Of a DNA stretch of 64,000 nt, positions 37,065-50,352 are shown one piece after another (positions within the stretch are counted from its first letter, which is position 1; the number at the start of each line of letters is the position of its first letter). The DNA lies in contig JANEZZ010001570.1 of assembly GCA_026122225.1 (NCBI GenBank), forward strand, positions 4,402,001-4,466,000, written 5' to 3'. The position numbers and the translations under genes are program-made. This DNA is from Heloderma charlesbogerti. Lineage: Eukaryota > Chordata > Lepidosauria > Squamata > Helodermatidae. The notes below the pieces were generated by a model. The model worked only from the letters and a program-made list of their open reading frames with translations. It was not told the DNA's origin and ran no database searches.

Positions 37065-37682
37065 AATGACACACCCTGTACCTCAGGATTCTACCAACTC
37101 ATTCTGCGTCCTACACATGTAGCAGAATACGATGGTAGAGTTCTGTGGTGGTACAAGACTTACTACTTGTGAATAGGAATACTGTAAATACTGTACCTGA
37201 GCAAAATCAAGGCAAGTACAGCTATTTCTGTCATTTCCACTAGGGATTCTTGGACTAGTCCCAGCTCCACGTCCAGCTGGAAGAGATCCTCCGCTGGGCT
37301 CTGGGCATGTGTGTCATTTTTGCTTTCCCCAAGGTACATTATAAGCCTCTGGGACTGGAGAAGATAGATGCTTGTTGCAAGAGCATTCAGCATGTGCACT
37401 ATCAAGTACTTCTCCATTCCTACCTTTGAATATCTTCTTCCATAAAAATATTCCCTGGAAGTTGAAATCCAACACAGCAAGACGGAAGCTGGACATTTCT
37501 CCTCAATGTGTTAGATTTCTACTTGTAGGGAGTTTCTTTTTCTACAAGTGAAAATTCAAAAATGGAATCCCTCACCTGCCGCCTGATGTGGTGAAGTCCA
37601 CCCTACCACCTCTGGACTATACAAACTCATTGTTTTCATGTGTAGACTATGCCTAATATGCATTCATAGAATGAATTGTGTT

Positions 37683-38215
37683 TCTCATAGGAACATAGGA
37701 AGAGCTGTGCTGAACAGATCAGGCCCATCCAGCGCAGCACCCTGTTGTCACTGTGGTTAACCAGTTGCCCAGAGAAAGCCCACAGCAGGACATGACCACA
37801 AATACCACCCATCTGTTCAGGTACCCTAGCAGCTGGTATTCTGCTTCTAATACTGGAGGGAAAATATTACACTGTCATCCCCTAGGGCCTCTCCTGTTGT
37901 TTTCAATCATTATAGTGGAAGGGAAGGGGGTTTCTAATGATGAAAGTCTGGTATTTCCCTAAATGGCAGCATGAAATCTTGGTGTATTTGTGCATTTCCA
38001 CTATGCCACAGCATCACCTAGTGGTTGTGTAATGGAATATATAAGAAGGCAGAGAAAGAAAACCCCTGGGGAAAAAACATTTGTAAAAGAGCTAATCTTA
38101 ATCCCACAAAGAATCTGGAAGCAGAAGCCTCGGTCAAGTGGCAGTTAAAAGCCTCATGTTGAAAAGCCCATAGCTATGATGACTAGTAGTCATTAATAGC
38201 CTTATCCTGAGAGAC
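37683..38215 (-). mobile_element. CR1 LINE 3' fragment, apparently split by an insertion
   Basis: 37683-37862 runs as inverted CR1 ('gaacataggaagagctgtgc' to 'cttctaatactggagg'). The continuation 'cccatagctatgatgactag', 'gtcattaatagccttatcct' appears at 38168-38212. The 300 bp between look foreign, with 'atattacac' near 37866 facing 'gtgtaatggaatat' at 38027. Confidence 0.55.
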
Positions 38216-39062
38216 AGCTTCAGCTATTGGACAGTACAGAAATCAAACAAACAAATAAAAAAACAAACAAATAAAGAATAATCTTCCCTCTTTCTACTCT
38301 TTCTCCCAGTTCTTTCTGCCACCACAGATTTCAAAGAATCTCACCAAGATATAAGTACTAATTTAAAGACAAATGTCCTATTCACATCAACCATTTTAGT
38401 GTTTTAGGAAAACACATGCATGTCTCAAAATCATTGAATAAAAGACTAAGGGGGTGGGGGAGACTGTGGAAGAAGAGCCTACTATTGTGATAAAAAAAAA
38501 ACCCACGTAGGTATTCCATGAAAAAGCCAGGCCTTTATTCATTACTGTTTTATTGCGCTGAAGAATGAGGACACTTTCCAGCCTTAAGTAATGCTGAAAA
38601 AGCCTTAGGTACTGAACATGAAAGGCCAGCATCACTGGCATCAGCAGAGCTTTTTGTGCTCAGCAGCCTCACTGCAAGATTTGCTTTTATGCTTCTTGTA
38701 GAACTGCCAACATCAACATGTCATTTGGAAAACCTAAGATAAATTCATGTTTTTTCCCTAAATCTCAGGCAGCTTTGGGTTTATAAAGCTACAAAAAACA
38801 AACGAATTACACAAAATCCACAGCTGACCTAAACACTCCACCCTCCTTCTTTCTCTATTTTTGCTTCCTCTTCTGGCAGGCTGAATTCAAGGGGCCTCAG
38901 CCTGCTGATATAATAGATTTATGCTAGAACAAAAGTTTAGCCCGAGGCCAAATGCTTTTGCTAAAATCTCTTCTAATCCTGTTCAAAATAGGAATGTGTA
39001 CTTCCTAACTATATCTATCAGGAATTTTTCTGGTCCCATTCTATGTTTAAATAAAAATATTG

Positions 39063-39155
39063 AGGCTGCAATCCTATACCCACTTACCCTGAAGTAATCC
39101 CCACTGAGCTCAGAGAACTTACTTTTGAGTAAGCGTGCACAGGATTACACTATGA
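39063..39155. mobile_element. Family P palindromic MITE
   Basis: 'ggctgcaatcctatacccac', 'cccactgagctcagagaact' and 'gtgcacaggattacac', with facing termini. Confidence 0.65.
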
Positions 39156-39246
39156 ATTGTTTTAATATTCCATAACAGGTGTTTGGTTCATGGAAATGTC
39201 AAGGATCTATTGGAAGGTAATCATTTTTTAAATATTTGATTTCAAT

Positions 39247-39306
39247 ATTTCAAACTCCATGCATCTCCAATGCATGTGTTTGATTTCAAACTCCATGCAT
39301 CTCCAA
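39247..39306. repeat. Short direct duplication (36-bp period)
   Basis: The 24-bp sequence atttcaaactccatgcatct plus ccaa occurs at 39247-39270 and 39283-39306. Confidence 0.85.
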
Positions 39307-39829
39307 ATGTTCCAAACAAAGTCAGTGAGTTCAATACGTAAATACTGGGTTGGTTTGGACAGAATCCCCAACAACTCCATGAATCTATTTCACGGAGAGA
39401 ATCTCCATGAAATAGATTTTATAGAAAGAGACCGGCCTTCAAATTAATCTCAGGTTGCTTCTGCAAGTTTTATTATGTGGGTGAATGACACTCACAACTA
39501 AAGGCCACATTAAAGTGTGTCCTTGTATGTGTGATCCTCTGACAGATTAGCAGGACTGACATGGGCCATCTGATAAAGCTACTCTTGTGACATATCAGGG
39601 ACAGCAGCTCTTAAATGAGCTACTTCCTGTTTTGCATCCTGCCTCTGTGCTACTATCACAGGGAACAGGGAATAAAAGCACTCTAAGGTGTTGTGGCTTT
39701 GTGTAATTTTCCAGATATAAAACATGCAACACAGTCCAATGTCATTCATGTTAATGAATGATACCAAAGCACCAGGACATGCATTCATTTATCACTTACC
39801 TGACCCTGTAACCAGTTGTTTTCCAGGCC

Positions 39830-40250
39830 AAATTCAAGGTGTTGGTTTTGACCTTTCAAACCCTATATGGTTCCGGCCCAGCCTATCTTAAGGAGTGCCT
39901 CCAGCAACACGAGATAGGCTGCTCAACAAGATCAGCCTCGGATGGTCTTCTCTCTGTCCCATCAGCCAGGACAGCTAGGTTGGTGAGGGTGAGGGTCTTC
40001 TCTATGGTGGCCCCCACTCTATGGAACTTCCCCCCAAGGAACTCCGCCATCCCCTGTTTAATGAGCTTCCGCCACACATTAAAAATGTGGTTGTTCAGGC
40101 AGGCATTTGGGGTGGGTTAGGGTATTTTTTATGATGTTTTTAATGTAGAATTTTATTGTTTTAACTGTTTTATTGTTGTACATCGCCCAGAGTGCCTGGG
40201 TGACCAGCCAGATGGGCGATTAATAAATTTAATAAATAAAAATAAATAAT
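39830..40250 (+). mobile_element. L2-type LINE, coding end and 3' UTR
   Basis: 39839-40120 reads TFQTLYGSGPAYLKECL then MVAPTLWNFPPRNS and FRHTLKMWLFRQAFGVG, the C-terminus of the L2 protein. The 3' UTR ends 'gggcgattaataaatttaat' with an AATAAA-rich tail. 5'-truncated. Confidence 0.8.
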
Positions 40251-41189
40251 CTGTGCCAATTAAACTAAATGAAAGAACATGGAAGGCCTCATGAGCATAT
40301 CTGTGTTAATGCACCCCTCACCCCCATGTTCCTGGCACTCCACAGCACAGTGGGCTGCCTGACTGGCTTTCTATTTGAAAAAATGAAGAGGTGGAGAAAT
40401 TATATGTTCTGTTTTAAGGGACTCTTCTTGTATGTTCTGAATTGTCTTTTACAGGGAGAGTCTATGGATGCTATGTGTGGCAATGTATTGTTGATACTAT
40501 GTATATATTTGTTTTTATGCCTTGTTGTGACCCGCTTTGGGTGTCATGCAAAGTGGTATGCAAATGACGAGACTGTGACTATTTCTATGTTTTTGGTTTC
40601 ATGCTAAATTGGATAGCTGTCATACAGACACACCCTCAGTGACATCTCTTCATGTATTTTGCAGACAGGTTTCAATATGGCTAACTGACAATTTCATGTA
40701 AATGCTTGACAGATCATATCATAATATAGAGTTCTTTTCCAAGAAGGTTTTGATGATTTCCTTGTCCTGTTACAATGAAGCCAGACAATACCACTCACAG
40801 TAGCAGCTGCTGATATTAAGTGCACCATCTGGACTTTTGGCAGTAATTGCTTAGCTTGAAAGAATAGTAAGGTAACATCTTTGGCCTGTTCTAGTAAAGT
40901 TGTCAAGGGAAGCTGTTTGCATTTTTATGGAATCCTAATTGGATTTTGCAATTAGGATTACATAAAAATGCACATTACAGAATGGATTTAAAGGAAAGCG
41001 ATTTTTCCCAGGAAAGGTAAAAAAGATAAAAAAAGATAAAGTTCCTACTGGAAAACATAGAGGTTCCCACAAGAACAGAGGGTTTCTTTTCAACGTGTTA
41101 CATCACAACAACTTCAGCCAACAATGTTCAACCTTCTTTTCACCAGATTTCAAATGCATCTTGTAAGTTCAAAACATGTATTTTTGCGA

Positions 41190-41253
41190 TGTGTGTGTGT
41201 GTGTAGAGATGGTAGGTAGGTAGGTAGGTAGATAGAAAGATAGAGTTACATAC
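41190..41253. repeat. (TG)n and (GGTA)n/(GATA)-like microsatellite
   Basis: TG units at 41190-41204, then ggta tetranucleotides from 41211, degrading to gata/gaaa. Confidence 0.9.
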
Positions 41254-42190
41254 CACACACCCAGCTTTAAAATAAATAAGGAGATTTTTGTTCATTGTAC
41301 CAAACATATCAGTTACCAAAAAACCTCAGTGAAGAACTGAAGAAGATGGAATTCTTCTGTTTCCTAAAAACATATGATTTTGTCAATCTTTTGGATTTGG
41401 GGAAAACAGACAATAGCTTGTGCCGAAACAACTCTTAACAATTTACTAGTAAATGCAATTGGCGTTCTACAAGCTTAGCTTTCCAGTGGCAGAGGAAAAC
41501 TTCTTTTTCTCCTACCACGATCTTATGACTTCCTAAGTATGACAGGAAATACCTACACCATACATTTTGGTGCATGTGTGGCTGTTGCTGGTTTAGCTTT
41601 CCATTTCTTGATGCTACTACAAATCCCCACTCCCCTAATGGGAGACGTGCGCGAAAGGAGGAAGTCCCTATAATATTTCTCCATAGGCTACGGCTAGGTT
41701 CGCTCTTTGCCGGAGCATTGGTTGCTATTCTGAGCTAAAATTCATATGAGTTTCAAATGCGACCTGACATTGTCTGGTTTTCAGATGTCTATTGTGAACA
41801 TATCCTAACAATGTTGATAACTCAGAGCATCTTTATAGATATATGGTATATGATTACTATCATCTCAAGCTCTATTCATTTCAATGAGATTTGCATTTGA
41901 AAAAGGTAACAGCCTAGAAAAAATAGCATTTCTTCTCCACATACCTTGTCAATCCTTGCTTGTACCAACAAGCCACTATTTAAGAAACCACAATTCCCCA
42001 AATTCAGATGTAATGGAGAACTGTGGTTTGTTTAAGAGTGGAAGCAAAAGCTTCCTGTTACCTCATGGCCATGCAATTCCAGGGGAGGGGGAAGTGTGCA
42101 AGGCCAGGGCTTCTAAAGGTTGATTCATATTGCAGAATTCCTATTATGTCTCAACTGGCTCATTTTTAGAAGAGATGAGGATTGCGAACA

Positions 42191-42420
42191 GCTACTGTGG
42201 TGTAGTGACTAAAAGTCTGAGTTGGGAAGTCCAAATTTCACCTCAGCCATGAACTCACTAGGCAACCCTAGCTAAACTGCTATCTCTCAGCTGCTTCTCT
42301 TTCCTTCCTCCAACTCTAATCTGCCATACAGTGATAATAATAGCACTACCTTACAAAGTTATTAGATGGATGGCTGCATAGCACTGTCAACATTTCACAG
42401 TGCCATATAAATGTTATTAT
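42191..42420 (+). mobile_element. tRNA-derived core SINE
   Basis: The head 'gctactgtggtgtagtgact' with 'gaagtccaaatttcacc' as box B, the core 'cagccatgaactcactaggc', and the end 'gtgccatataaatgttatta'. Confidence 0.75.
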
Positions 42421-42975
42421 ACCCTTTGGGGAATGAAAGTGCTTTAATTAAACAATAATTGGCAAAATATAGAATCCACACACTTGGGCTAAAGTTCTTT
42501 TAACCTAGTTTATCACAGTTGTTATTGCAGGCTGGGACGTTTCCGGATTACCCAGTTCCTAACAACAAACTAGCTCCACTTACTAAACTTTTACTCAAAT
42601 AATGCAGCTATGAATTGCTTCCAGAGGGTGTTTTGGAAGACATGAAAAAAGGAGGAGGTTCGAAGAAATGCAAAACAACCTCTGTAGACATTAACTGTAC
42701 AGGGTGTTTTTGGCTCAAGTTAAAGGTGGAAGGAGACATAGGAGAAGATTAGACACTGTGGGCTCAGACAGGAGTTAAGATATTAAGAATATTAGAGATT
42801 TCCATCTCCTTGAAGTAAATGGAAGTAAACTTGAATTCTAAAGAAATTCACCTTAAAATTACAGAACAAGATTTTACAATATTTGTTAAACAAGGTTCTG
42901 TGCATTTACTAAGATGCAAAACTACAAGCAACAGGGATTCCTCAGGTTTTCTTCTCTCAGTCTCTTCACTGAAAT

Positions 42976-43393
42976 TAGAAGTCAGCTGGACTATAGGGAA
43001 GGCTGAGCGCCGAAGAATTGATGCTTTCGAACTGTGGTGCTGGAGAAGACTCTTACAAGTCCCCTGGACTGCAAGGAGGTCAGATCAGTCAATCCTAAAG
43101 GAAATCAACCCTGAGTGCTCATTGGAAGGACAGATACTGAAGCTGAAGCTCAAATATTTTGGCCACCTAATGCAAAGAGAAAAGTCACTGGAAAAGACCC
43201 TGATGCTGGGAAAGACTGAAGGCAAAAGGAGAAGGGGACAGCAGAGGATGAGATGGCTAGATAGCATCACCGATGCAATGAATATGAACTTGAGCACGCT
43301 CCGGGAGAGAGCGCAGGACAGGAAGGCCTGGCATGCTATGGTCCATGGGGTCACGAAGAGTCGGACATGACTTAACGACTGAACAACAAGACA
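42976..43393 (+). mobile_element. BovB LINE 3' fragment
   Basis: Encodes the RTE C-terminus from SWTIGKAERRRIDAFELWCW to MVHGVTKSRT, then 'gactgaacaacaa'. The open frame reaches 43370 and extends upstream only by chance into unrelated intron. No clear target duplication. It lies about 120 bp before another BovB copy in the same direction. Confidence 0.9.
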
Positions 43394-43510
43394 AAGAGCT
43401 CCCAAACTCTGATATTTACATGACCTAGCAGACCTCTGGAAGGAACCTCAGTCCTCCAAGGAAAACACATGACAGCAGATTAATAGTGCACTATATGAGC
43501 AGCTCATATT

Positions 43511-44778
43511 GCGCTCATTTCATATGCCAGCAAGGTGATGCTCAAAATCCTACAAGCTAGGCTTCAGCAGTATGCGAACCAAGAACTACCGGAAGTACAA
43601 GCTGGGTTTAGAAGAGGCAGAGGAACTAGAGATCAAATCGCCAACATTCGCTGCATCATGGAGAAAGCAAGAGAATTCCAGAAAAACGTCTATTTCTGCT
43701 TCATTGACTACGCTAAAGCCTTTGATTGTGTGGATCACAACAAACTGTGCCAAATTCTTAAAGTGATGGGAGTACCAGACCACCTTACCTGTCTCCTGAG
43801 AAACCTGTACGAGGGTCAAGAAGCAACAGTAAGAACCACACATGGAACAACCGAGTGGTTCAAAATTGGGAAAGGAGTATGACAAGGCTGCATATTGTCA
43901 CCCTGCTTATTTAACTTATATGCAGAGTACATCATGAGAAATGCCGGGTTGGATGAATCAGAGGTCGGAATTAAGATTGCCAGGAGAATTATCAACAACC
44001 TCCGATATGCAGACGATACCACCCTAATGGCAGACAGCGAAGAGGATCTCAAGAGCCTCTTGTTGAGGGTGAAAGAGGAGAGTGCAAAAGCTGGTTTGAA
44101 ACTCAACATTAAAAAAACTAAGATCATGGCATCTGGCCCTATCACTTCCTGGCATATAGAAGGGGAAGAAATGGAAGCAGTGACAGATTTTACTTTCTTG
44201 GGCTCCAAGATCACCGCAGACGGTGACTGTAGCCATGAAATTAAAAGACGCTTGCTCCTTGGGAGGAAAGCTATGGCAAACCTAGACAGCATAGTAAGAA
44301 GCAGAGACATCACCTTGCCGACAAAGGTCCATCTAATCAAAGCTATGGTTTTCCCAGTAGTAATGTATGGCTGTGAGAGCTGGACTATAAGGAAGGCTGA
44401 GCGCCGAAGAATTGATGCTTTCGAACTGTGGTGCTGGAGAAGACTCTTACGAGTCCCCTGGACTGCAAGGAGGTCAAATCAGTCCATCCTAAAGGAAATC
44501 AACCCTGAGTGCTCATTGGAAGGACAGATAATGAAGCTGAAGCTCCAATATTTTGGCCACCTAATGCGAAGAGAAAACTCCCTGGAAAAGACCCTGATGC
44601 TGGGAAAGACTGAAGGCAAAAGGAGAAGGGGACGGCAGAGGATGAGATGGCTAGATAGCATCACGGATGCAATGAATATGAACTTGAGCACGCTCCGGGA
44701 GAGAACGCAGGACAGGAAGGCCTGGCGTGCTATGGTCCATGGGGTCACGAAGAGTCGGACACGACTGAACAACAACAA
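43511..44778 (+). mobile_element. BovB LINE, RT to 3' end
   Basis: Begins within the RT (KILQARLQQYANQELPEVQA) and carries YAKAFDCVDH and LRYADDT (YADD at 44006-44017). It ends VHGVTKSRT and a (aac)n tail. Only one stop (TGA at 43880-43882) breaks the frame, where the copy at 12001 has an arginine codon in GVRQGC; this is consistent with CpG decay. 5'-truncated with no endonuclease, so not autonomous. The imperfect repeats at 43494-43510 and 44779-44794 look like its target duplication. Confidence 0.93.
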
Positions 44779-47700
44779 TATTAGCAGCAATATTAAGAAA
44801 GAAATCCATCTTGCACTGCAGCATAAACTGGTGCTCTGATTATGTGTCTAAGAATGAGTCTGTATACAAAATTAGCCTGCCCCTTGTTTCTTCTCATTCT
44901 TGGTATTTTCCTTACAACTATGCACACACAAGATTTGGAAAAGAATCAATCCTAGCTTCTAATGACAACCCAGTTTGTAAATGCTACTGGGTATGCAGTG
45001 CTTGGCTTGGCTTCTTTATGAAAGACAATGTCGGTGTAGGAAACAATCAGAACAGTGTAATTTGCTAATTTGCTCACAATGGCCTTGATCTATTAAGTTT
45101 TCAGGTTCCCAGTGATTTTAACTGCTCCATCAATGCAGCCTTGACAGCATTGATGGAGAAGCTTTTTATTTGCCTGAGTTTGAAGGAAGATCTTTCAGTA
45201 AACTAAAGCACATTGGAATTAGCTAGGAATGTGCGACTCTACCTGAAACATGCAAAGGTTAATTTCATTTTTAATTAACTGAAATTAACAATATGTTCCT
45301 GGTTCCTTTCCAGTTTGGTCATTTAAGGTAAGAACAAAATAGATACCAGTTTAGTACATTTAAAACAGTTGAAGAATACTGGGGATAATTTGAAACCTTG
45401 GACTCTAAGTGACAAAAGCTCAGTTAAGATGCTGACCTATTCGAGTTTAAGTCTAACCTGTGTGTACTACAGAAAAAAAAAAGGCTAATTCACAGAGCTG
45501 GGTGGCAGGAAAAAAGAAAAGAAAATGTCACTATCACCATACAAGTAGTAGTTGTTTTAATTGTGTTGGAATTCTTCTGTCTAAGGTCAGCAGCACTCAA
45601 GCCCTCATGATGTATGACAGAATAATTAGAAAAAGGTAGAGGCCGAATTGTATCTCATTACAGTGTCTGATGCTGAGGTAAATAATATGCACTGGTACAT
45701 TATCTTGTCTAGGATTAGACAATTGACAAAATAGATCTAGCAACAGCCCTGTTCAGGCATTTGCAAAGGCTAAAAGTGAATAAGGGGTGCACATGCAAGC
45801 CTCATCCACAATGTCCCTGCATGTGTGGGCTCCACTAAATACTTTCACACATTAACTGCAAGGGTCTAAAGAGGTTCCTAAGTAATTTAGGCTGAATGCG
45901 CATAGAAGAGTCCCCATAATTCAGAAAACTAATAACGCAGAGCGCAAAGATCTGAAGAGGAGCTGACACACATGTGACATGCTTGCACAGCTCTGCCCCT
46001 ATTCACTTTTAGCCCTGGTGTGAACAGGCAAATGCCTGAATAGGACTAATGTTTTAAAGGTTTATATTAAACACTCAAACTACTGTGTTGTGGTGGGGAA
46101 CATCAGAAACAAGCTCAGACAATCTAAGAACTATGGGTTCTATCCAACCCTGCACTTCAGCAAGGCTGCTTGTGCAAGGGGAAGTATTAGCGAGGAGCGG
46201 GTGGGGAATTCCTCTTGAGTAAGCACAACATCAGATGCAAACCTATATATTTGTCACAAGCTATCTGGAAAATTCAGGGCAAAAGACTGGTGCATGCAAA
46301 CAACAAACTCCCAGCTTGTCTTTTGGACTAGCTCACTTCTGAGTCATTGATGTGATTATGTAACAACTAAACTATTGCCTGAAAGTAGTGTTCTGTTACT
46401 GAATCGAAGTACTTAAAAACTGTGATAAAACTGCTTGAGCTAGTAGTGCTGGCATGAAAATAAATGCATTCAGCTGAGAAATGCAGGAACTCATAACAGA
46501 AACTTCATAGTAATTTCTACAGTTTACAAAATATCACGATAGAATATATAGATAATCCTTGGCACGTGCTAGCAAATGCTTTTACCAGTACACAGGATTA
46601 TGTTAAATAAGGAGTCACTTCTGCTTTCTTATCTTTTCTCTCCTTAGCTTCTGGAAAATATTTCCTAGTTTTCTGACATTTCCCCTCCAACTCTAATATG
46701 CTGGGTGTGCCTCAGAGGTGACATGGAACACTGTGGTATTTTAATCTATTCAAAAATGGTCTTGTTTGTTTGCAACATGATGAGCCAGAGTTTATGCTGA
46801 GCCATAATCAAACCATCAGTCACTTTAAAATATTAACTAAGCTACCAAAAAATATCAAGCCAAAAATAATCCTAACACTTTTCAGTTTTCAAACCACCCA
46901 GCTAGCCTTTACAGAGAACAGTGAACTTGGCCAGTTGAGTGCTATCAGATTTGAAATAAGTGTGTGCTTTTCGACCAAAATGCTGACAGAACCATGGATT
47001 TTTTTAATGGAGTAAGGACCGATTTCTGGTTTGCATTGGGTATTAATACTGTTTGACTATAAAATATTGTCCGAATGAACTGATATCATTATTTAATACA
47101 TTGTCATACAGTGCAACTGAAAAACTTTACTGAACTTAAAAATCCTAGGAGAATTAAACAAAGGTCGCCCATGCTAATGAGTACAGAAAGAATCACCTCA
47201 TAACCTTGACATTCAAGACTTCAGATGCTTGGTTTTGGTAACTGATGTGTTACACGTCTATGAAAAGCCAAAGACAAGGAGACAATGGCAGTCTGGCATG
47301 ACGCCAGTGTGAACCTCAAAAATAATTGGACAGATAAATCATCAAAAGAGAATGTTAGCCACAGTTCCTACTACCAAATCTCCTTTTCTTTTTAACACCA
47401 GAGAGCTTTCTGTTATATTAACTACTGGAAAATTGAATTAAGGGGAGCTTACTATTGGTTGAACTAATCTTCTGTCCATTTTTCTCGAGTACTGTTTCCA
47501 CAAATCAAAATTCCAAATAAATTACGGTAAATGCACTTAACATAAATTTAGGATGATCATTTTCACATCAGCTTTCTCTGCCCATGAAAAATGATGCTTA
47601 CAAACTAATAAGAAGCCTTTGAAAGTTAATCCTTGAAAAAAGAATTTCAGCAGTACCATAGTGTTAACACTTATTGCCAGCATTGAGGGGGGGGGGATTT

Positions 47701-48499
47701 ACAGCTGAACAATAACATTGCGGGGGGCGGGGTTGATTTCTTCTTTTTTGCTTTTTTTGCATTGTGCTTCATTGCAAAAGCCTAGAGCCTTAGACATTAG
47801 ATCTGTTTTCAGGATAGCAATTAATAAATGGCCTTGAAATGTTTGCACACCAAGGCAGGTTGTTTAACGAATTTCAACAAATATCAAATCAGACTCTGCA
47901 GACTGCCAAAAAGAAGCCAAAACAGATCTGAAGAGAAATGTAAAAACAACGTCAGTTGTGTTGAGTGGACACGAAGTTTTATCAGATACAAATCTTCGAT
48001 TCACATTTCATTACCACAGATACCACCCATTTGGAATTTTCCAGTTTCTCTATGTTTATGTTGAAATAACATTAAAAAATCTAACATGCAAACACCCCTT
48101 AGGACTGTTAGCTGTGAACTATAAAATACAAATAATAAGGATGTAATTCTCTTATAACATCTAAGGATGTTATAAGGGTGAATTTCATAATGATTGCATA
48201 TTAAAATGGCTAAAGAAATCACGGGTTTCTGGAGAGCTTCTTTGGGTAGTATTTGGTTCTTTCTCTATCAGCATCCCTTGCTGCATTACAAACTGCTTCT
48301 TAAACCACCCATAATTTCATACACTACTGGAGGATGGGATGCAAGGGGCAGGGGGACACCTCAGTCACAGTTTTAAAACCAAATACTTATTTTTGTCAAC
48401 TAACTGAAATGGATGACTACCTGAACAAAGATGAAAATCAACTTACTTATCACATTTATGTATCACTTTCTAAAATTACTTCAAATGTTTCACATATAT

Positions 48500-48720
48500 A
48501 GCCCGGTTTGCACGACCAAATTGAACCACAGCAGCTTAATAAACCATCTTGGTTTGCAGGCACCCATGGGCGCCCAATCTGTAAACCAAACTTCTCTCAT
48601 AGCTGGTCATGTCATACAAACCTGGTGAAGGTGGATTGTTGGCATGGTTAGCAAACCAACCACAAACCTAAAAGACTCCATAGGTACTGGGCTGATTTGC
48701 TCATGTGAATCTGGTCAGAA
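48500..48720. mobile_element. Possible non-autonomous DNA transposon
   Basis: Starts 'gcccggtttgcacgacc'. Contains repeated 'aaacca' and 'ttggttt' motifs facing each other and ends near 'gctcatgtgaatctggtcag'. The termini are divergent. Confidence 0.35.
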
Positions 48721-48897
48721 TTTTAGTAAATGTAAAAGTAGTTCAGTATTATCAGTGTTATTATTAGTCATGTGGCAAAGCACAGAATGAAGGGAGGTTT
48801 GGACACTTTGAGGGGGTCTCCCCCATCCTCCTCGTCAATCCATTATGAATCATGCCAAGTGCCCATCTAAATTTAGGCCTGGTATAGCATAATGGGC

Positions 48898-49097
48898 TCA
48901 TAAGAAGCTGCCTTTTTAGATCAGGTGTTGCTCCGTCTTGCTCAGTATTTTCTACTCTGACAGGCAGAAGCTCTCCAGGGATGCAGGTGGACAAGGGTAT
49001 TTTCCCATCACCTCTATCTCATCCTTTTAATTGAAGATCAGGGAATGTGCCTGAGACCCGCAGCATGCAAAGTATGTGCTGGTCCACAGAGTTATGG
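48898..49097 (-). mobile_element. tRNA-derived SINE with CR1-like tail
   Basis: The minus strand starts 'ccataactctgtggaccagc', then 'ctgatcttcaattaaaagga'-like body, 'ctggagagcttctgcctgtc' and the end 'ggcagcttcttatg'. Same family as 9945-10156. Confidence 0.7.
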
Positions 49098-49371
49098 TTG
49101 CTTTACCCACCAGCTCTGCTCCTGCCTTTTCTTTTTCACACAGTCGTATAGGTGGCAGAGGAGAGGAATTGTGACAGTACATCCACAAGGTCCAAGATCC
49201 TGCACCACTGCCCTCTGCCCTATTATGCTCTTGATTTTATAAGCAGCAATGCAATGGGGCCTCCACTTTGAGCAGGGTCACAAGTAAAATAATATAATTG
49301 AGACCATTCGACAGATAAATTATCTAGGAAACCACTTTACAAAATTAAATCATTTACTGTTGAGAACTGGG

Positions 49372-49552
49372 ATGGGGAAAACCTAATAATCACTTATTAT
49401 CACCATCATCCCCATGTTAGAGATGGGGAATAAGAAAGAGAGAACAGTGACTCGCCTTGGCTAAGACCAGCTAGTGAATTCATGAGGCAAGATTTGAGCT
49501 ATGGCCTTCGTGGCTCACAGCGCACACTCGTCACTACATTGTACACAAACAA
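49372..49552 (-). mobile_element. tRNA-derived core SINE
   Basis: The minus strand reads 'caatgtagtgacgagtgtgc', 'catgaattcactagctggtc', 'ttattccccatctctaacat', in the family order of 42191. Confidence 0.6.
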
Positions 49553-50045
49553 TCCCTCAAAACAATGGAAGGTCTGATGTTTGAAAGATGCAAAATGCAC
49601 ACACAGTATTATGTAGCCTCTATTTTCTTCATTTCATGATTTTCTCATCTCATGAGTCATCTTAAATGATCCATTCTCTATTGCTACAGTGTGATAGAAA
49701 TGTCCTCTTGTACTTCTCTTTTCTCACGTTTAGACTGTGGTTGGTTGAATGTTAGAAGAAAAACGATTAAAGACCATATTGTACTAGTTGATAAAATGTA
49801 TAAAAGGCCAAGGCCTATGAGGGTCTTCATTAAAACAACAGCATCAACACACAGTTTAATCTTATCAGACTACACAATTTAAAACGAGGTAAGAATAAAT
49901 TTGAAGATATTAACATTATGCCACAGAAAAGCATACAAGCTGCTTGATAGCCTACTGTCATCCTTTAACATATTGTATTCTAGGTTCAATATCAAGACAC
50001 CCAGTATTTCTGCCAGTCCATTGCTTCTCTCCCCTCTTCTTGATA

Positions 50046-50352
50046 ATAGGCCTGTTCAGATGATACCATTAATTAATCCTCAAGGTGCCTTGAGGGTTCT
50101 GCGCCATCTGCCATTATGAATATGCAACCCTTCACTGGGGAGGGTTATTCAAGGGTTAAGCATGGTCTGTTCTAGGGTTATGTAAGGGTTTTTTAACCCT
50201 CAGATAACCCTCCCCCGTCAGGTTCGCATGACACAAGAAGCCCTGGCAAGCCCCAGTCAGGGGCTGCATATTCATATTGGCAGAAGCCATGCCCTGTGGC
50301 CCCTCAAGGGTTAATTAACCCACAGTGGGCTTTCATGTCATTCAAACCAGAT
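50046..50352. mobile_element. Non-autonomous DNA transposon with divergent TIRs
   Basis: The left 'aggcctgttcagatgatacc' and the complement of the right 'atctggtttgaatgacatg' are similar. Inner facing motifs: 'attaattaatcctcaagg' and 'cctcaagggttaattaac'. The interior is rich in 'agggtta'. Confidence 0.5.

Noticed and set aside
42819..43370. 183-codon frame as a host gene
   Set aside because: The C-terminal two thirds are the BovB C-terminus and the N-terminal part is chance read-through from intron.
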